This document shows, piece by piece, positions 1-9,500 of a DNA stretch of 64,000 nucleotides. Made by a program: the position numbers and the translations under genes. Source of the DNA: Gyrodactylus bullatarudis (Eukaryota; Platyhelminthes; Monogenea; Gyrodactylidea; Gyrodactylidae); contig SSNU01000035.1 in assembly GCA_012064415.1 (NCBI GenBank), forward strand, positions 56,503 to 120,502, written 5' to 3'. How positions within the stretch are numbered: position 1 is the first letter of the stretch; each line of letters starts with the position of its first letter. The notes under the pieces were generated by a model. The model searched no databases and was not told where the DNA came from. It saw only the letters and a list, made by a program, of their open reading frames with translations.

Positions 1-1519
1 GATGATATCTTCTCAAGATATAGGTAAAATGAATTGGTTTACCTATAAAAGACTATTTTGAGAAATTATGCGAAATTAGTTTCGACTATGATACTTTAAA
101 AATAAAAGATAATATTTTAATAAGACTCAGGAAAAATTAAGCCTGAATCGATTTTTTCACTGTTTCCAATGTAGATTTTATTATTTTTTATGAAATGGAA
201 TCTTATGAAATTAGCTCTCTGATAAAAAAGTTCAATTCACAAGTTACGGCGTTGAAAGGAGCTTTTCAATGCTAAAGAATGTGCTCACAGATAATAGAAA
301 CTTTCGTAATAACAAAATAAATTTTTATTTACTCAAACAATTTAAATAAACTATATTTTTCTTTCTTTGAAAAGCTTGATAAAATATTTTTTAATTTAGC
401 ATATTTTATAGAATATTTTACATGATTAGAAAATATTTAAAAAGAATATATTCCGAAAATTTTAGCATTTTTTTGACCGTCCTGGTTATTATATATAATA
501 TAATATTAGGCTTAGAGCCAGAGCTTCATATGATTTGACAGGAGTGTGACAAACTAAAGCGAATTTTGAATAAGTGCATTTTATACTATTCTTGATGTCA
601 TAACAGTTTTTCAAATAGATAAATGTTATCGCAAAAACATTGTTAGTTTCCAAAATCCCTGAGAGTCTGCAGACTCACTGATTGTTGCCCAGGGATTCTA
701 TAGAATTCCTAACGTTTCCAAATTCATTGTTACTATTGAATAGCTAATCCGAGAATCTGAATACCGAGTTTCCAAATTCCCTGGTTTACTAGGGAGTCTC
801 AAATAAGTTCAATAGTATCCAAAAGAGGTATTAAAATAGACATTTAATAAAAATACCATAAGTCTGAAGATTTAGTCAATAGCTAGTTCAAGGTGCAATT
901 CATCGAAAAATCTTGATTCCATCTCAGAATATCCAAAATTGTTTTTATTTATCAATTTATTCCCAGTCTGATTGAAATAATGCTCATGAGCACTTTTAGA
1001 ATAAAATTCATTATTATTTACTCACTATAATGGAGGTTTGTCTGAAGGAAATTTTGAATATTTCCTTTTTCCTTGGCTCTTTAATTTCTCTCCCTTGGAA
1101 ATTGAACTAGATAAAAAATATGATTATGAAATCTTCAGTTGTAAGTAAATGTAACTTCAACATGTTATTGTGGTGTCAATCTTTTATATAACATATAAAG
1201 CTAATTGATTTGAAGCTGGGAATCTACGATTTTTACTAAAACCTCGAATTTTTTAATCAAAAATTCGAACAAGTTAAAGATTTTTTGGAATTCTACTCAT
1301 GTTGCCCACTTTTAAGATCTAATGAAATCTACTCCTAATAATCTGGAACTCTTTTTGACTATTTACAGGAATGTCTGGCTTGAAGAAAACTCTTGTAGCT
1401 TTGGATTCTTGGAAGGAATGGAATTGAATATAAAAAAATTAATTTTTAAAATTAAATCACTAAAGATGTCTCAAATCGCAAAAAAAGGGCCAGGCAGTGG
1501 GTTTGAACAAATCTTTAGA
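1..1519. other. AT-rich stretch, no gene seen; repeat fragment at 1200-1316
   Basis: I see no convincing exon here on either strand. The segment 1200-1316 resembles one end of the foldback family found in full at 49921-50740: both contain a run reading close to gaagttgggaatctatgat, followed by a cctcga/tctcga stretch and an actcatgttgcccc-like block. Further exons of the minus-strand channel-like gene at 3.2-3.8 kb could lie here or off the left edge, but I could not identify any. Confidence 0.4.
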
Positions 1520-2017
1520 TTATGATGTGAACTCACAAGATTTACTACTTGATACATTACCAACTTTGACTATTTGTTTTTTTGTAGACAAAAAGGTGAG
1601 GATCCAATTGGTAACATATTTGTTGATACCGAGACCATTAAGAGTATGAACGATAGCGGTAAAGGGAAGATTATCAAAGGCCTTTAAAATATCGAGAATA
1701 ATGACTAAGACAGGAATTTTCTTGTAAAGGTAGTTGCTTGTGGTATCCATAAAAGTGATCAAGTTTGAGACAGTACTTTTATTCGGCACAAATCCGTGTT
1801 GAGAAGGATCGAGGGAATCCAGAAAGATTGGTTTGATAAGCTGTGTAAGAATTGAGTCAATAAGCGAGAGGAAAATCAGCAGATTTGAGATTGGTCTAAA
1901 GTCATTAGGCGCTTTGGGGTTGGGACATTTTGGAATTGGAGTTAATTTAATATTAGTCCATTGCTCTGGAATATAACACGTGACAAATGTAGTAAGCCAG
2001 CCTTGAATGGAGGTCAT
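1520..2017 (-). pseudogene. non-LTR retrotransposon reverse transcriptase fragment
   Basis: A 165-residue open stretch matches the central part of a CR1/jockey-type non-LTR reverse transcriptase. In order it shows PEQWTNIKLTPIPK (usual W..a.i.pI.K block), NDFRPISNL (FRPIsl block), HGFVPNKSTVSNL (qhGF...rst.tnl), then ILDILKAFDNLPF where D.skAFDsv is expected. It stops just before the expected PQGS.LGP block, so the YADD catalytic box and the thumb are missing. The endonuclease domain is also absent upstream. It is therefore a truncated dead copy. The family assignment within non-LTR elements is an inference. Confidence 0.8.
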
Positions 2018-2543
2018 CAGGTAGAGTTAGAAGAGTTTCGCATGAGCAGTGAAAAATATCTTTGCTTTTTTTCGAGTTTGAGTTTAAAAGAGAATCGATA
2101 ACGACTTACAAGATTTAATACTTGATAAGAGCCAGATTGAAACTTGTGTTGAAAGACATTTCCGCACAAAAGATCGATTTATCCATTAAATTATAATTAT
2201 CAGAAAAATCTTTTCAATGAGAATGAGACAACGTATAGAAAGCAGTTTATGAGTTTTTGTCTAGGATACCAATGTATGTATGTCTTAGAATAGTAATAGG
2301 AATTTCTACCGAGGGATTTGAATAGTCTGATGTAAAATTAGGCGCTTCTTCAAAATCTGAACTCAGATCTTAAAAATTTCCCTAAAATCTCTGAGACAAT
2401 TGAAAAAAGATAATTTTGAAGTTGCATCTATTAATATGACTTTTTAAAATTATTTGACGTTTAATAAAAACCTCAGTGTTTTTGTGAAACTTTCACCCTG
2501 TTTCATATGGACTTTTCAATAGGTTTTTTGAAATGAAAAAAAA
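2018..2543. other. spacer, nothing recognised
   Basis: AT-rich, with short broken frames on both strands. I see no RNA gene or repeat with a partner in the window. Confidence 0.3.
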
Positions 2544-2780
2544 CTAACTACAAAATATCTGTGGTGATGCATTGCGCTTTCCTTTAGGCCTATTTGTATT
2601 AGTGCCTTGGCGCGTCAATGAAAAAGACAAGAAGAAATCATCTTCCAGATTATTATTATTGGATTTTGTAATGTCAGAGGACTCTGCTGCTTTAGATGTG
2701 GAAGGTTTGTTGATCTTTTTAGTAGGTTTTTGATGTGATACCTCAATTGGTGGTGATTCAGTATGAAGGTGACCACATAT
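2544..2780 (-). CDS. candidate terminal exon, Ser/Lys/Asn-rich protein tail
   Basis: After a minus-strand acceptor (aaatttag, exon from 2780) a frame of 78 codons runs to a TAG at 2544-2546. The peptide is polar: HQKPTKKINKPSTSKAAESS, then an Asn run, an acidic LEDDFF patch, and a basic end NRPKGKRNASP. It looks like a disordered protein tail. It begins in phase 0, which agrees with the donor of the channel-like exon at 3195, so it could be the third exon of that gene across a 414 bp intron. However, its content is not what a DEG/ENaC channel would have there. I do not recognise the family. It could equally be the end of another gene or non-coding. Confidence 0.3.
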   Translation of the reverse strand: MCGHLHTESPPIEVSHQKPTKKINKPSTSKAAESSDITKSNNNNLEDDFFLSFSLTRQGTNTNRPKGKRNASPQIFCS

Positions 2781-3194
2781 CTAAATTTTATGAGCTTCAA
2801 TTCTTAATGTCTTTTTCTGTTATCTAATCTTAAATAGAATTTTTGATAATAGCTTTCGAAATAACACACAGCTTGCTTCAAAATCCATTGAAAAATATTC
2901 AAATCTTAGATGACCCCCTGTTTTAAAGACAAATTTAGCCCCGATATCCAAAAGTGTTCTCACAGAGGTACCATTAGTTGAACGCAATTTTTGGTTAAAT
3001 TAGAGAACAGTTGCCCCCTCTTATTTCTCTCTAAGTTTACTTTGAATCGTGTTGGTCTTGTTTGTCATTCAGAGAAATTACTGCAAAACAAGAGGGGCCA
3101 AATTTTCTATGGATTGGCCCAATTTTTACATACCTAGTTCACGTACAGCTTAGTCTACTCTCTATGCTCTAGTAAACATCAGACAATAACTTAC

Positions 3195-3776
3195 TGAGAG
3201 ACAAATATTTCCCTCTTCTGAGAACAGAACGTGAATTCCATAAATATCTGTTTTATAATTTGACCATACATTGTATTTCTTAATACCGATAGAATTGAAG
3301 CCAGAATTAAAAGGGGGATGAATGATCTTCCTAACATATGAATGATTATATAAAAATTTACAATCCTCTTCTTCAAAAAGCACACAAGAATCGATTATTT
3401 GATTATCCAAGATAAAATCATTGATGATGCCTGTTATATTTGCATAATGGAAATGTCTGAAATAAAATTTAGCTGATCATTACTCTTCAAGATTCAAGTT
3501 TGAGCTTTGAATATCCAAGCAAAAGATAAAGTTTGGTATAGTTGGAGTTCTCGGTTTAATCATTAACTGATTCTGATTAATATCTCTTGAGTAGACATAG
3601 TTTGTTGTGAAAATAGTGATTCCCAAAGATAAAAGCACTACAACAATTTTCTCAATTTTCTCAATAGTAGAAGTTTCTCCAAATATATATTTCAGCTCCC
3701 GAATCGATGTTAGAGAACAGAAGTTTGTGAAATAGGCTTTGAATTCTATCCAACTCTCGTGTGTTATTTCAGACAT
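3195..3776 (-). CDS. DEG/ENaC-type channel, N-terminal exons only
   Basis: Two exons, 3776-3484 and 3456-3195, joined in phase across a 27 bp GT-AG intron, give 185 residues from an ATG at 3776. The N-terminus has FTNFCSLTSIRELKYIF, comparable to the FcenTsiHGv.yi block before the first membrane segment of DEG/ENaC channels. A hydrophobic stretch VVVLLSLGITIFTTNYVY follows, then PTIPNFIFCLD (the fPaiTiC-like block after TM1). The extracellular start has DSCVLFEEEDC, resembling the paired cysteines of that family. Exon 2 ends at a good donor (gtaagt) in phase 0. The rest of the extracellular domain and TM2 are not seen, so the gene is truncated here or continues past the left edge. The gene lies head-to-head with DDX27. 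The identification rests on motif resemblance only. Confidence 0.5.
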
Positions 3777-3991
3777 GAGTTTTTTCTAAAAGTGAGGTCT
3801 AAATTAAGTACTTTGTAAGCATTCATTTAAGAGTCTTAAATTAAGACTTTGTGAAAACTATAAAATTATTTGTAATTTTACTACTAGTTTCAAAATAAAA
3901 CAAAAACTTTGAAGTGAAAACTTTTGTTTCAAAAATGAAATAATTTAAAATTTATCACATTTTGTCAAAGTTATTAATAAATTTTCTACTT
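3777..3991. promoter_or_regulatory. shared intergenic region between divergent genes
   Basis: This 215 bp AT-rich spacer separates the ATG of the channel-like gene (minus, 3776) from the ATG of the helicase (plus, 3992). Any promoters for both must be here or overlap the genes. I see no clear TATA box or initiator that I would assign to one side. Confidence 0.35.
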
Positions 3992-5701
3992 ATGTCATTC
4001 AAGTTCAATCCCTATTTTGTTTTCGACACAGAAACTGTCGCTGATCCAGTTATTGTTAAAAATACAGAACCTTCTCTTTCTAATAGCTCTCTCAAACGGA
4101 AAATTGATGAAACCCTTAAAGGATATGTTGACAATTCGGAACTTCCAGATCTCTCCAAATTGGCTCAAGATGAAAATATTAAATCAAAAAAGGTTAAAGT
4201 TGAAGATACATTCTCAATAAAGACATGCAAGGCCAAAAAAGAGACTAAAACCGAAGAAGTTTATGATTTCAAGCAAACCATAACACACTACAAAAATGTA
4301 TCCTCTTTCATTGACTTTAAGTTGAACAAACCTCTATTGAAATCGCTTACTGAAATGCAAATTTTTGAGCCTACCCCCATCCAGTGTGCTTGTATTCCAA
4401 TTGGATTACTGGGTAAAGATATATGTGCCTGTGCTCGAACAGGTTCTGGTAAAACCTTGGCTTTTCTTTTGCCTTATTTCGAGAAATTGATTGCCTCTTC
4501 ATTCTCATCAAGTCATATTGCTAATACCACCAAGGCCTTGATTATAAGTCCAACAAGAGAACTGGCTGTACAAATCTATCAAGTTGGCGAGAAATTGCTC
4601 AAATATGCGCCCAAGATTGAAATTCAGCTTACTGCTGGTGGTTTGAATCTCCAAAACCAAGAGGCATCTCTCCGAAAGCGCCCCGATGTTATTGTAGCCA
4701 CACCAGGTCGTCTTATTGATCACTTGAGTAATGCTCCCAACTTCAATTTATCGACAATCGAATATTTGGTTCTTGACGAAGCAGACAAGCTCTTAGAGGA
4801 GAACTTTATCGACCAAATCAAAGAAATCATTCGTCACTGTAGTATAAAACGGCAGACTATGTTATTTTCGGCAACTATGACAGAGCTTGTTAAAGAACTT
4901 GTGGCTGTCTCTCTTAAGGATCCAGTTAGAGTATTTTTGAATCAGTCTACAGCTCTTGCTACTGAAATTCATCACGAGTTTGTTCGAATTAGATCGCAGT
5001 ACGAAAATTCTCGTGAAGCTATTGTTGCTTCGATAATCTTTAGGTATTTCTCCAAAAGAACTATTGTCTTTATTCGCACCAAGAAAGAATGTCATCGAAT
5101 GTACATTATTCTGAGTCTTTTAAAAATCAAATGTGGAGAACTACACGGAGATATGTCACAGTCCCAACGGCTTGATACCTTGAACAGATTTGCAGTGAAT
5201 GCTGAAAATGATCCAATCGATATTTTAGTCGCTACTGACTTGGCCGCTCGTGGTCTTGATATTCCAGACGTACAGACTGTAATCAATCTTTCAATGCCTC
5301 CGTCAATGAAACAATTTGTCCATCGTGTCGGAAGAACAGCTCGAGCAAAAAAATCTGGTCGGGCAGTATCACTCATTGGAGACAATGATCGGAAATTGTT
5401 GAAAACCATCATAAAAGAAACCAAGTATCCTGTGAAATTGCGAAACATAAGCTCCGAGGTGATTGAGGTGTTCCAAAAGAAAATTAAGGACTTTGAAAAG
5501 ATAATCCAAGAGATCTTGGCTATGGAAGGCTCCGAGCGTGAAATGAGGATTGCCAGTAAGCAAATGAAAGCAGTAGAAAACGGTATTGGCGGTTCTTCCC
5601 AGGCTAAAGACAGAAAAAATTGGTTCGATGAACAAAAGGAGATTAAAAAAGTTAATAAGAGAGCCAATAAAAAATTTTCCAATAATAAAAATAATAAATA
5701 G
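3992..5701 (+). CDS. DDX27: DEAD-box ATP-dependent RNA helicase DDX27 (Drs1 type)
   Basis: An intronless frame of 569 residues. I take the ATG at 3992, since the frame upstream has only a TTG. DDX27/Drs1 is a nucleolar helicase needed for large ribosomal subunit (pre-60S) maturation. Motifs in order: Q motif FEPTPIQ near residue 131; Walker A ARTGSGKT 148-155; PTREL near 188; TPGR near 238; DEAD 262-265; SAT 293-295; ELHGDMSQSQR near 383; TDLAARGLD near 415; HRVGRTAR 444-451. GLLGKDICACA, IRHCS.KRQTMLFSATMT and MKQFVHRVGRTARA are near-identical to animal DDX27 by memory of the family. The C-tail is Lys-rich. The protein is shorter than vertebrate DDX27 (about 800 residues), mainly at the acidic N-terminus. 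The stop codon is 1 bp from the stop of the convergent LRRC51 gene. Confidence 0.95.
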   Translation: MSFKFNPYFVFDTETVADPVIVKNTEPSLSNSSLKRKIDETLKGYVDNSELPDLSKLAQDENIKSKKVKVEDTFSIKTCKAKKETKTEEVYDFKQTITHYKNVSSFIDFKLNKPLLKSLTEMQIFEPTPIQCACIPIGLLGKDICACARTGSGKTLAFLLPYFEKLIASSFSSSHIANTTKALIISPTRELAVQIYQVGEKLLKYAPKIEIQLTAGGLNLQNQEASLRKRPDVIVATPGRLIDHLSNAPNFNLSTIEYLVLDEADKLLEENFIDQIKEIIRHCSIKRQTMLFSATMTELVKELVAVSLKDPVRVFLNQSTALATEIHHEFVRIRSQYENSREAIVASIIFRYFSKRTIVFIRTKKECHRMYIILSLLKIKCGELHGDMSQSQRLDTLNRFAVNAENDPIDILVATDLAARGLDIPDVQTVINLSMPPSMKQFVHRVGRTARAKKSGRAVSLIGDNDRKLLKTIIKETKYPVKLRNISSEVIEVFQKKIKDFEKIIQEILAMEGSEREMRIASKQMKAVENGIGGSSQAKDRKNWFDEQKEIKKVNKRANKKFSNNKNNK

Positions 5702-5711
5702 CTCATTTATT
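5693..5711. terminator. opposed AATAAA signals at two abutting stop codons
   Basis: On the plus strand AATAAA (5693-5698) is followed directly by the helicase stop TAG (5699-5701). On the minus strand AATAAA (5711-5706) is followed directly by the LRRC51 stop TGA (5705-5703). The 19 bp block is nearly its own reverse complement. If these hexamers are used, cleavage 10-30 nt downstream puts each short 3' UTR inside the antisense of the other gene's coding end. Function is inferred from position. Confidence 0.55.
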
Positions 5712-6245
5712 GAAGATTCTTGTTTTCGATATTTCGTAGTCTCTACAACTCAGGGTGGTAAAGTCTAAACTGACCAGATTTGGTAATAAGCTTAGTATTC
5801 TATAGAAATAGCCCGTCTTATTCTCCAATGGGTTCCCATGTAGAGTCAACTTTCTGAGGCTTTCCAATTTCTTCAGTTTAGAGATTTCCTGTTCCTCACT
5901 AATTTTATTACCGTGTAGGTAGAGAATTTTGATATTGGCAAACTTGAAGAGCTCTGGGCTTATCTTATTTATTTGATTATTCGATAAATCAATCCAAGTA
6001 ATCGACTCTTCTGGTGAAGCGAAATAAAATTTGAGAAAGCTTGACAAATTTTCCATGTTACTGATTTCGTTATCATTCAATCTAACTGATGGTGTCAAAT
6101 ATTTTTTGTTTGCATCCTTCTTTTGCACTTGGTTAAGCCAAAGACGAGGTTCTACAAAATTCTTACCTTCCGAGGAACAATTTTCGAAAGAATCAATCTT
6201 CATAAACGAAAAGTCCAGGGGATCATGGTGCTCAGAGATTTTCAT
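5703..6245 (-). CDS. LRRC51: leucine-rich repeat protein LRRC51
   Basis: 180 residues from the ATG at 6245, close to the ~190 of vertebrate LRRC51 (the LRR product of the LRTOMT locus). Diagnostic blocks: DPLDFSF near the N-terminus (PLDYSF in vertebrates), LNDNEISNM, TWIDLSNNQINKISPEL, IKILYLHGNKI, LRKLTLHGNPLENKTGY, then LLPNLVSLDFT. These form about four LRRs plus a cap, and the HGNP.e...Y block is characteristic. The cellular role of LRRC51 is poorly known. It is convergent with DDX27 (stops 1 bp apart) and lies 289 bp downstream of the UBR4 stop on the same strand. The frame stays open upstream of this ATG to about 6278, so a short upstream exon is possible. Confidence 0.9.
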   Translation of the reverse strand: MKISEHHDPLDFSFMKIDSFENCSSEGKNFVEPRLWLNQVQKKDANKKYLTPSVRLNDNEISNMENLSSFLKFYFASPEESITWIDLSNNQINKISPELFKFANIKILYLHGNKISEEQEISKLKKLESLRKLTLHGNPLENKTGYFYRILSLLPNLVSLDFTTLSCRDYEISKTRIFNK

Positions 6246-6534
6246 GTCAATCTCGAATTCACTACAGGTTGATCTCAATTTTTAGCGCTTACTTCAACTT
6301 GGATAGGAGCCCTGGAGAGAACCATTGAGCTACGGAGCTTTTCATTCAACCCAGCGTAAATCTTTAGTTGTAAAATGAAAATTACAAACTTGAATCTTGT
6401 AGTTTCAGTGCATCTGATTGGTCGAGAGTGTTAAATTGAAAGAGATAGGAAGAAATAAAAATATGAATTTAATGGTTTATAGAGATAAATTTTCAATACA
6501 GCTTTTTCATTCAAGTGCAATGTTTTACGGAGAA
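6246..6534 (-). other. UBR4 3' flank and LRRC51 5' flank
   Basis: This 289 bp region must hold the UBR4 3' end and the LRRC51 promoter. On the minus strand an ATTAAA occurs about 60 bp after the UBR4 stop and is the best poly(A) signal candidate. I see no AATAAA close by. Confidence 0.35.
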
Positions 6535-9500
6535 TTAACTAATGGTTCCGTTATCTAGTAGAAGAAAATCTTGACTGGTAAAATTACCATATAGTCCCAA
6601 GACGTCAATGTATTCGTCAAAAGATTCACAAGCGACAATGTTTTCATTGAAATGTATCAAAAGTTTTGGCAGCAAAAGGATGAGCTTTTCATCGTTGTTC
6701 CTGATGAAATCCCTGAGGGTAGAAGGCCAATCTTTACCTTTATCAGATGAGATATCCTGATAGAAAGTAGAAAAATAATCAAATTAAAATCAAAAGAGCT
6801 GAAAAAATAAGGGACTCACTTGAAATATAATCTCATATAGGGAATCGATGAGACCAAAGAAGAACAGATAGGGTTTCAGTATGGTCCAGACATGATTAGG
6901 CTCCTTCAAGACGACTATTTTCTGGCTCAAGAGTTCTCTCAGGGGTTTGGTCTTGACCTCGACATATTTGACAATTCTCTTGAGTATAGAGGCCTTCAGT
7001 TCTGGTGTCCACATGTCAAATGAATGTAGACATATTGCTTTAATGGCGAATAGGAGGGGATCAAAGTAAGATGTGTTTATATCACCGATGAATTCATTAA
7101 ACTGTGATTTGGTCAGATTCCAATCATTCTGATGAAAGATGGAGAGCTGAATTAAATGGGGAATAAGATTTATGATGGCGTCCCGTGAGCCACCTCCAAC
7201 ATCATTGTGAAAGGTGTGCTGCTTAGCAAAGGAGAATAATAAATACTTTAGACTGGCCGTAAAGGCCTCGTATGGATTTTCATGGAGATGAATTTTAACA
7301 TTGAGCTCGTTAACTTTCAGTTTGTATTCTTGTTCGAGGGCTTTGTCTGATTCTGTTGGCTGATAGATGGGAATAAGACAATTGCATTTGATATCACGAT
7401 TATTTCTCTGTGCCACAGTCCATTCTCCTTCAGAACTATTTTTGAGAGAACTGGAATGACAGTTGTAATGAATGAAGACGAAATTGGTCAGGAATGAGTT
7501 CAACTCAGCATTATCGGAGAGGTTGAGTTTGACAGAGGTCTCATCGCTGTCTTTAATAATCTCAACAATGTTCAACAAGGGTTTTTTCGTCTGGTCGATA
7601 GACTCAACTTTGAGGGTTACAATTTCTTCCATTTTCTTGCGTGATGCATAGGCGTAAAGACCGAGAAGATCATCTGTAGCAGAACGATAACTTTCTTGGC
7701 AAATGGCACAACAGAAGCCAGAATCCTCATCAATGAGGTCCATCATTTGTGAGAGGTTATCATTCGTGATTAAACCCTTGGCGTCAACTTTCATATTTAG
7801 CTTTGATAACTCTCGGCTACGGACTTCCTCGGCCATTTTACGATTTCTAGCATGAGTAACATCTCGTATGGATTTGATTAGGCCGGACACAGCATTTGGA
7901 TTCATGTTATCTTTACCGCTATCGATCCAATCGTTGAGCAAGTCTTCTGATAATAGACCAATCTCGTTAGTGTTCTTACCAATCTCCAACTTGTGCAGGA
8001 ACAAGAACAACTGATAGCAATCCTTTTTGGTTTGAGCTTCATCCAATTTCTTTGAGTCATCATCCGTAAAGGTTGACGAGTGATTAAAGTAAGTGTCTGT
8101 GGACAGTTCCTTGCCAAGGCAACACGATCTGAGAATTCTAAGGGAAGGCTGGATGGCTGGCTCGTTGATGAACTGCTGAATAGATTTATCCTCCACATTT
8201 ATTTCATCAGAGTCATTCATTTTGTGAACAAGCTCAGGCAGGATTGTCCAAAGATACCTGAAGCCGATCGAGGCCAAATGTAGATTTTCATCGATGGAAG
8301 TTCGCAGGTGAATACCCTCCAAGTTCCTGGGAATGGACAAGAGTAGATTTGCAACAACTTCAAGATGACTTTGCTCTTTAACACTCAAGCTTTTACCGGG
8401 TACCAAGAGTTGTTTAACATCAGCAGAGTACAATATAAACTTGATAATCAAGTCAATCCTTTCCCTCTTGTTGAGAACAAAGAGGGCAGGTAACTTGACA
8501 ACTTCAGCTTGAACTAATGGCAGATGATGAAGACAGTCAATCTTGTCGATTAATATGGAGAACTGTTCGTCTGAGATCATTTCGTTAGCGGCTTGCAGTT
8601 CTGTCTTGATCTTGATCATTTCAAGGAGAAGATTAACATATGGGAGTGTAATTTCACTATGAGTAGCTAAATGAGACTGATCGTGTGAGCCTTCCTCAAT
8701 GGACAGATATGCGAGAATGACGTTGAGAATAGAGGAAATTCCCCTAGTCTCAGGATCGATCAACTTTTCCTTACACGATTTAACTTTGAGGCAATACTTT
8801 AGGAGATTCAAGCAGACCAAGACCAATTCACGAGAGGAGAGGACATCTTGAATTGAGTTCAGTCTCTGGACAATTTCCACTAATCCATGCGGATGGTTGG
8901 TTATTTCTCTCAAGTGAATGTACTTTTCTTCTGGTATAGAGCGACTCTGAAGTCTTTCAACGTAGGGCAAGTTGTCACTTTCCAAACCAGGTATTCGATA
9001 AACAAGACGCATTGGCCTTGAAATGTTCTCCGGATTCTGGCACCAGAGGTGAGTGTAAACATCTTGCAGGCGAAGTTGCGGCATGAGCACTTGGTCATTG
9101 CAGATGATTTCAAGACGCATATCGAGTGTTAGATTATTTTCAGTACACAAAAAGTCAATAAGCTCTTCAATTCGAGAGCCGAGACCACGAGTATCTGATC
9201 GCAGAATATTGTTGGTTGTTCTTGTCGGTAGGTAATCTTCATGGCCGCGGAATATTTCAAGACTTATCATGAATATGGGAGCGTCTAGCGTCTCCATAGG
9301 ACAGACGGGAGCGCATAGATAGCGAAGAATGTAAGGAGATGAATTGAGATCATCAATGGGATATTCACCCAACACATCCAAGGCAATCTAGACAATATAA
9401 AGAAATTAAAAAAAGAATATTTAAAGGTTATTATTATTCATAAAAAACTCACGTGGATAAATTCACCAACTTGTAGACCATCGGAAGTGGTAGACTGATC

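Noticed and set aside
2900..3130. Weak inverted pairing between cccctcttatttctctct and agagaaatt...aagagggg
   Set aside because: Match is short and interrupted; too weak to call an element.
5092..5706. 204-codon minus-strand frame opposite DDX27
   Set aside because: Shadow of the helicase coding strand; the plus-strand motifs are decisive.
6246..6278. Upstream extension of LRRC51 to a TTG at 6278
   Set aside because: Eukaryotic start should be ATG; 6245 gives the expected N-terminal length before the PLDFSF block.
6250..6320. 31 bp intron (gtaagc to ctgtag) upstream of LRRC51
   Set aside because: Joining across it gives no upstream ATG in the correct frame, so it was not added to the model.
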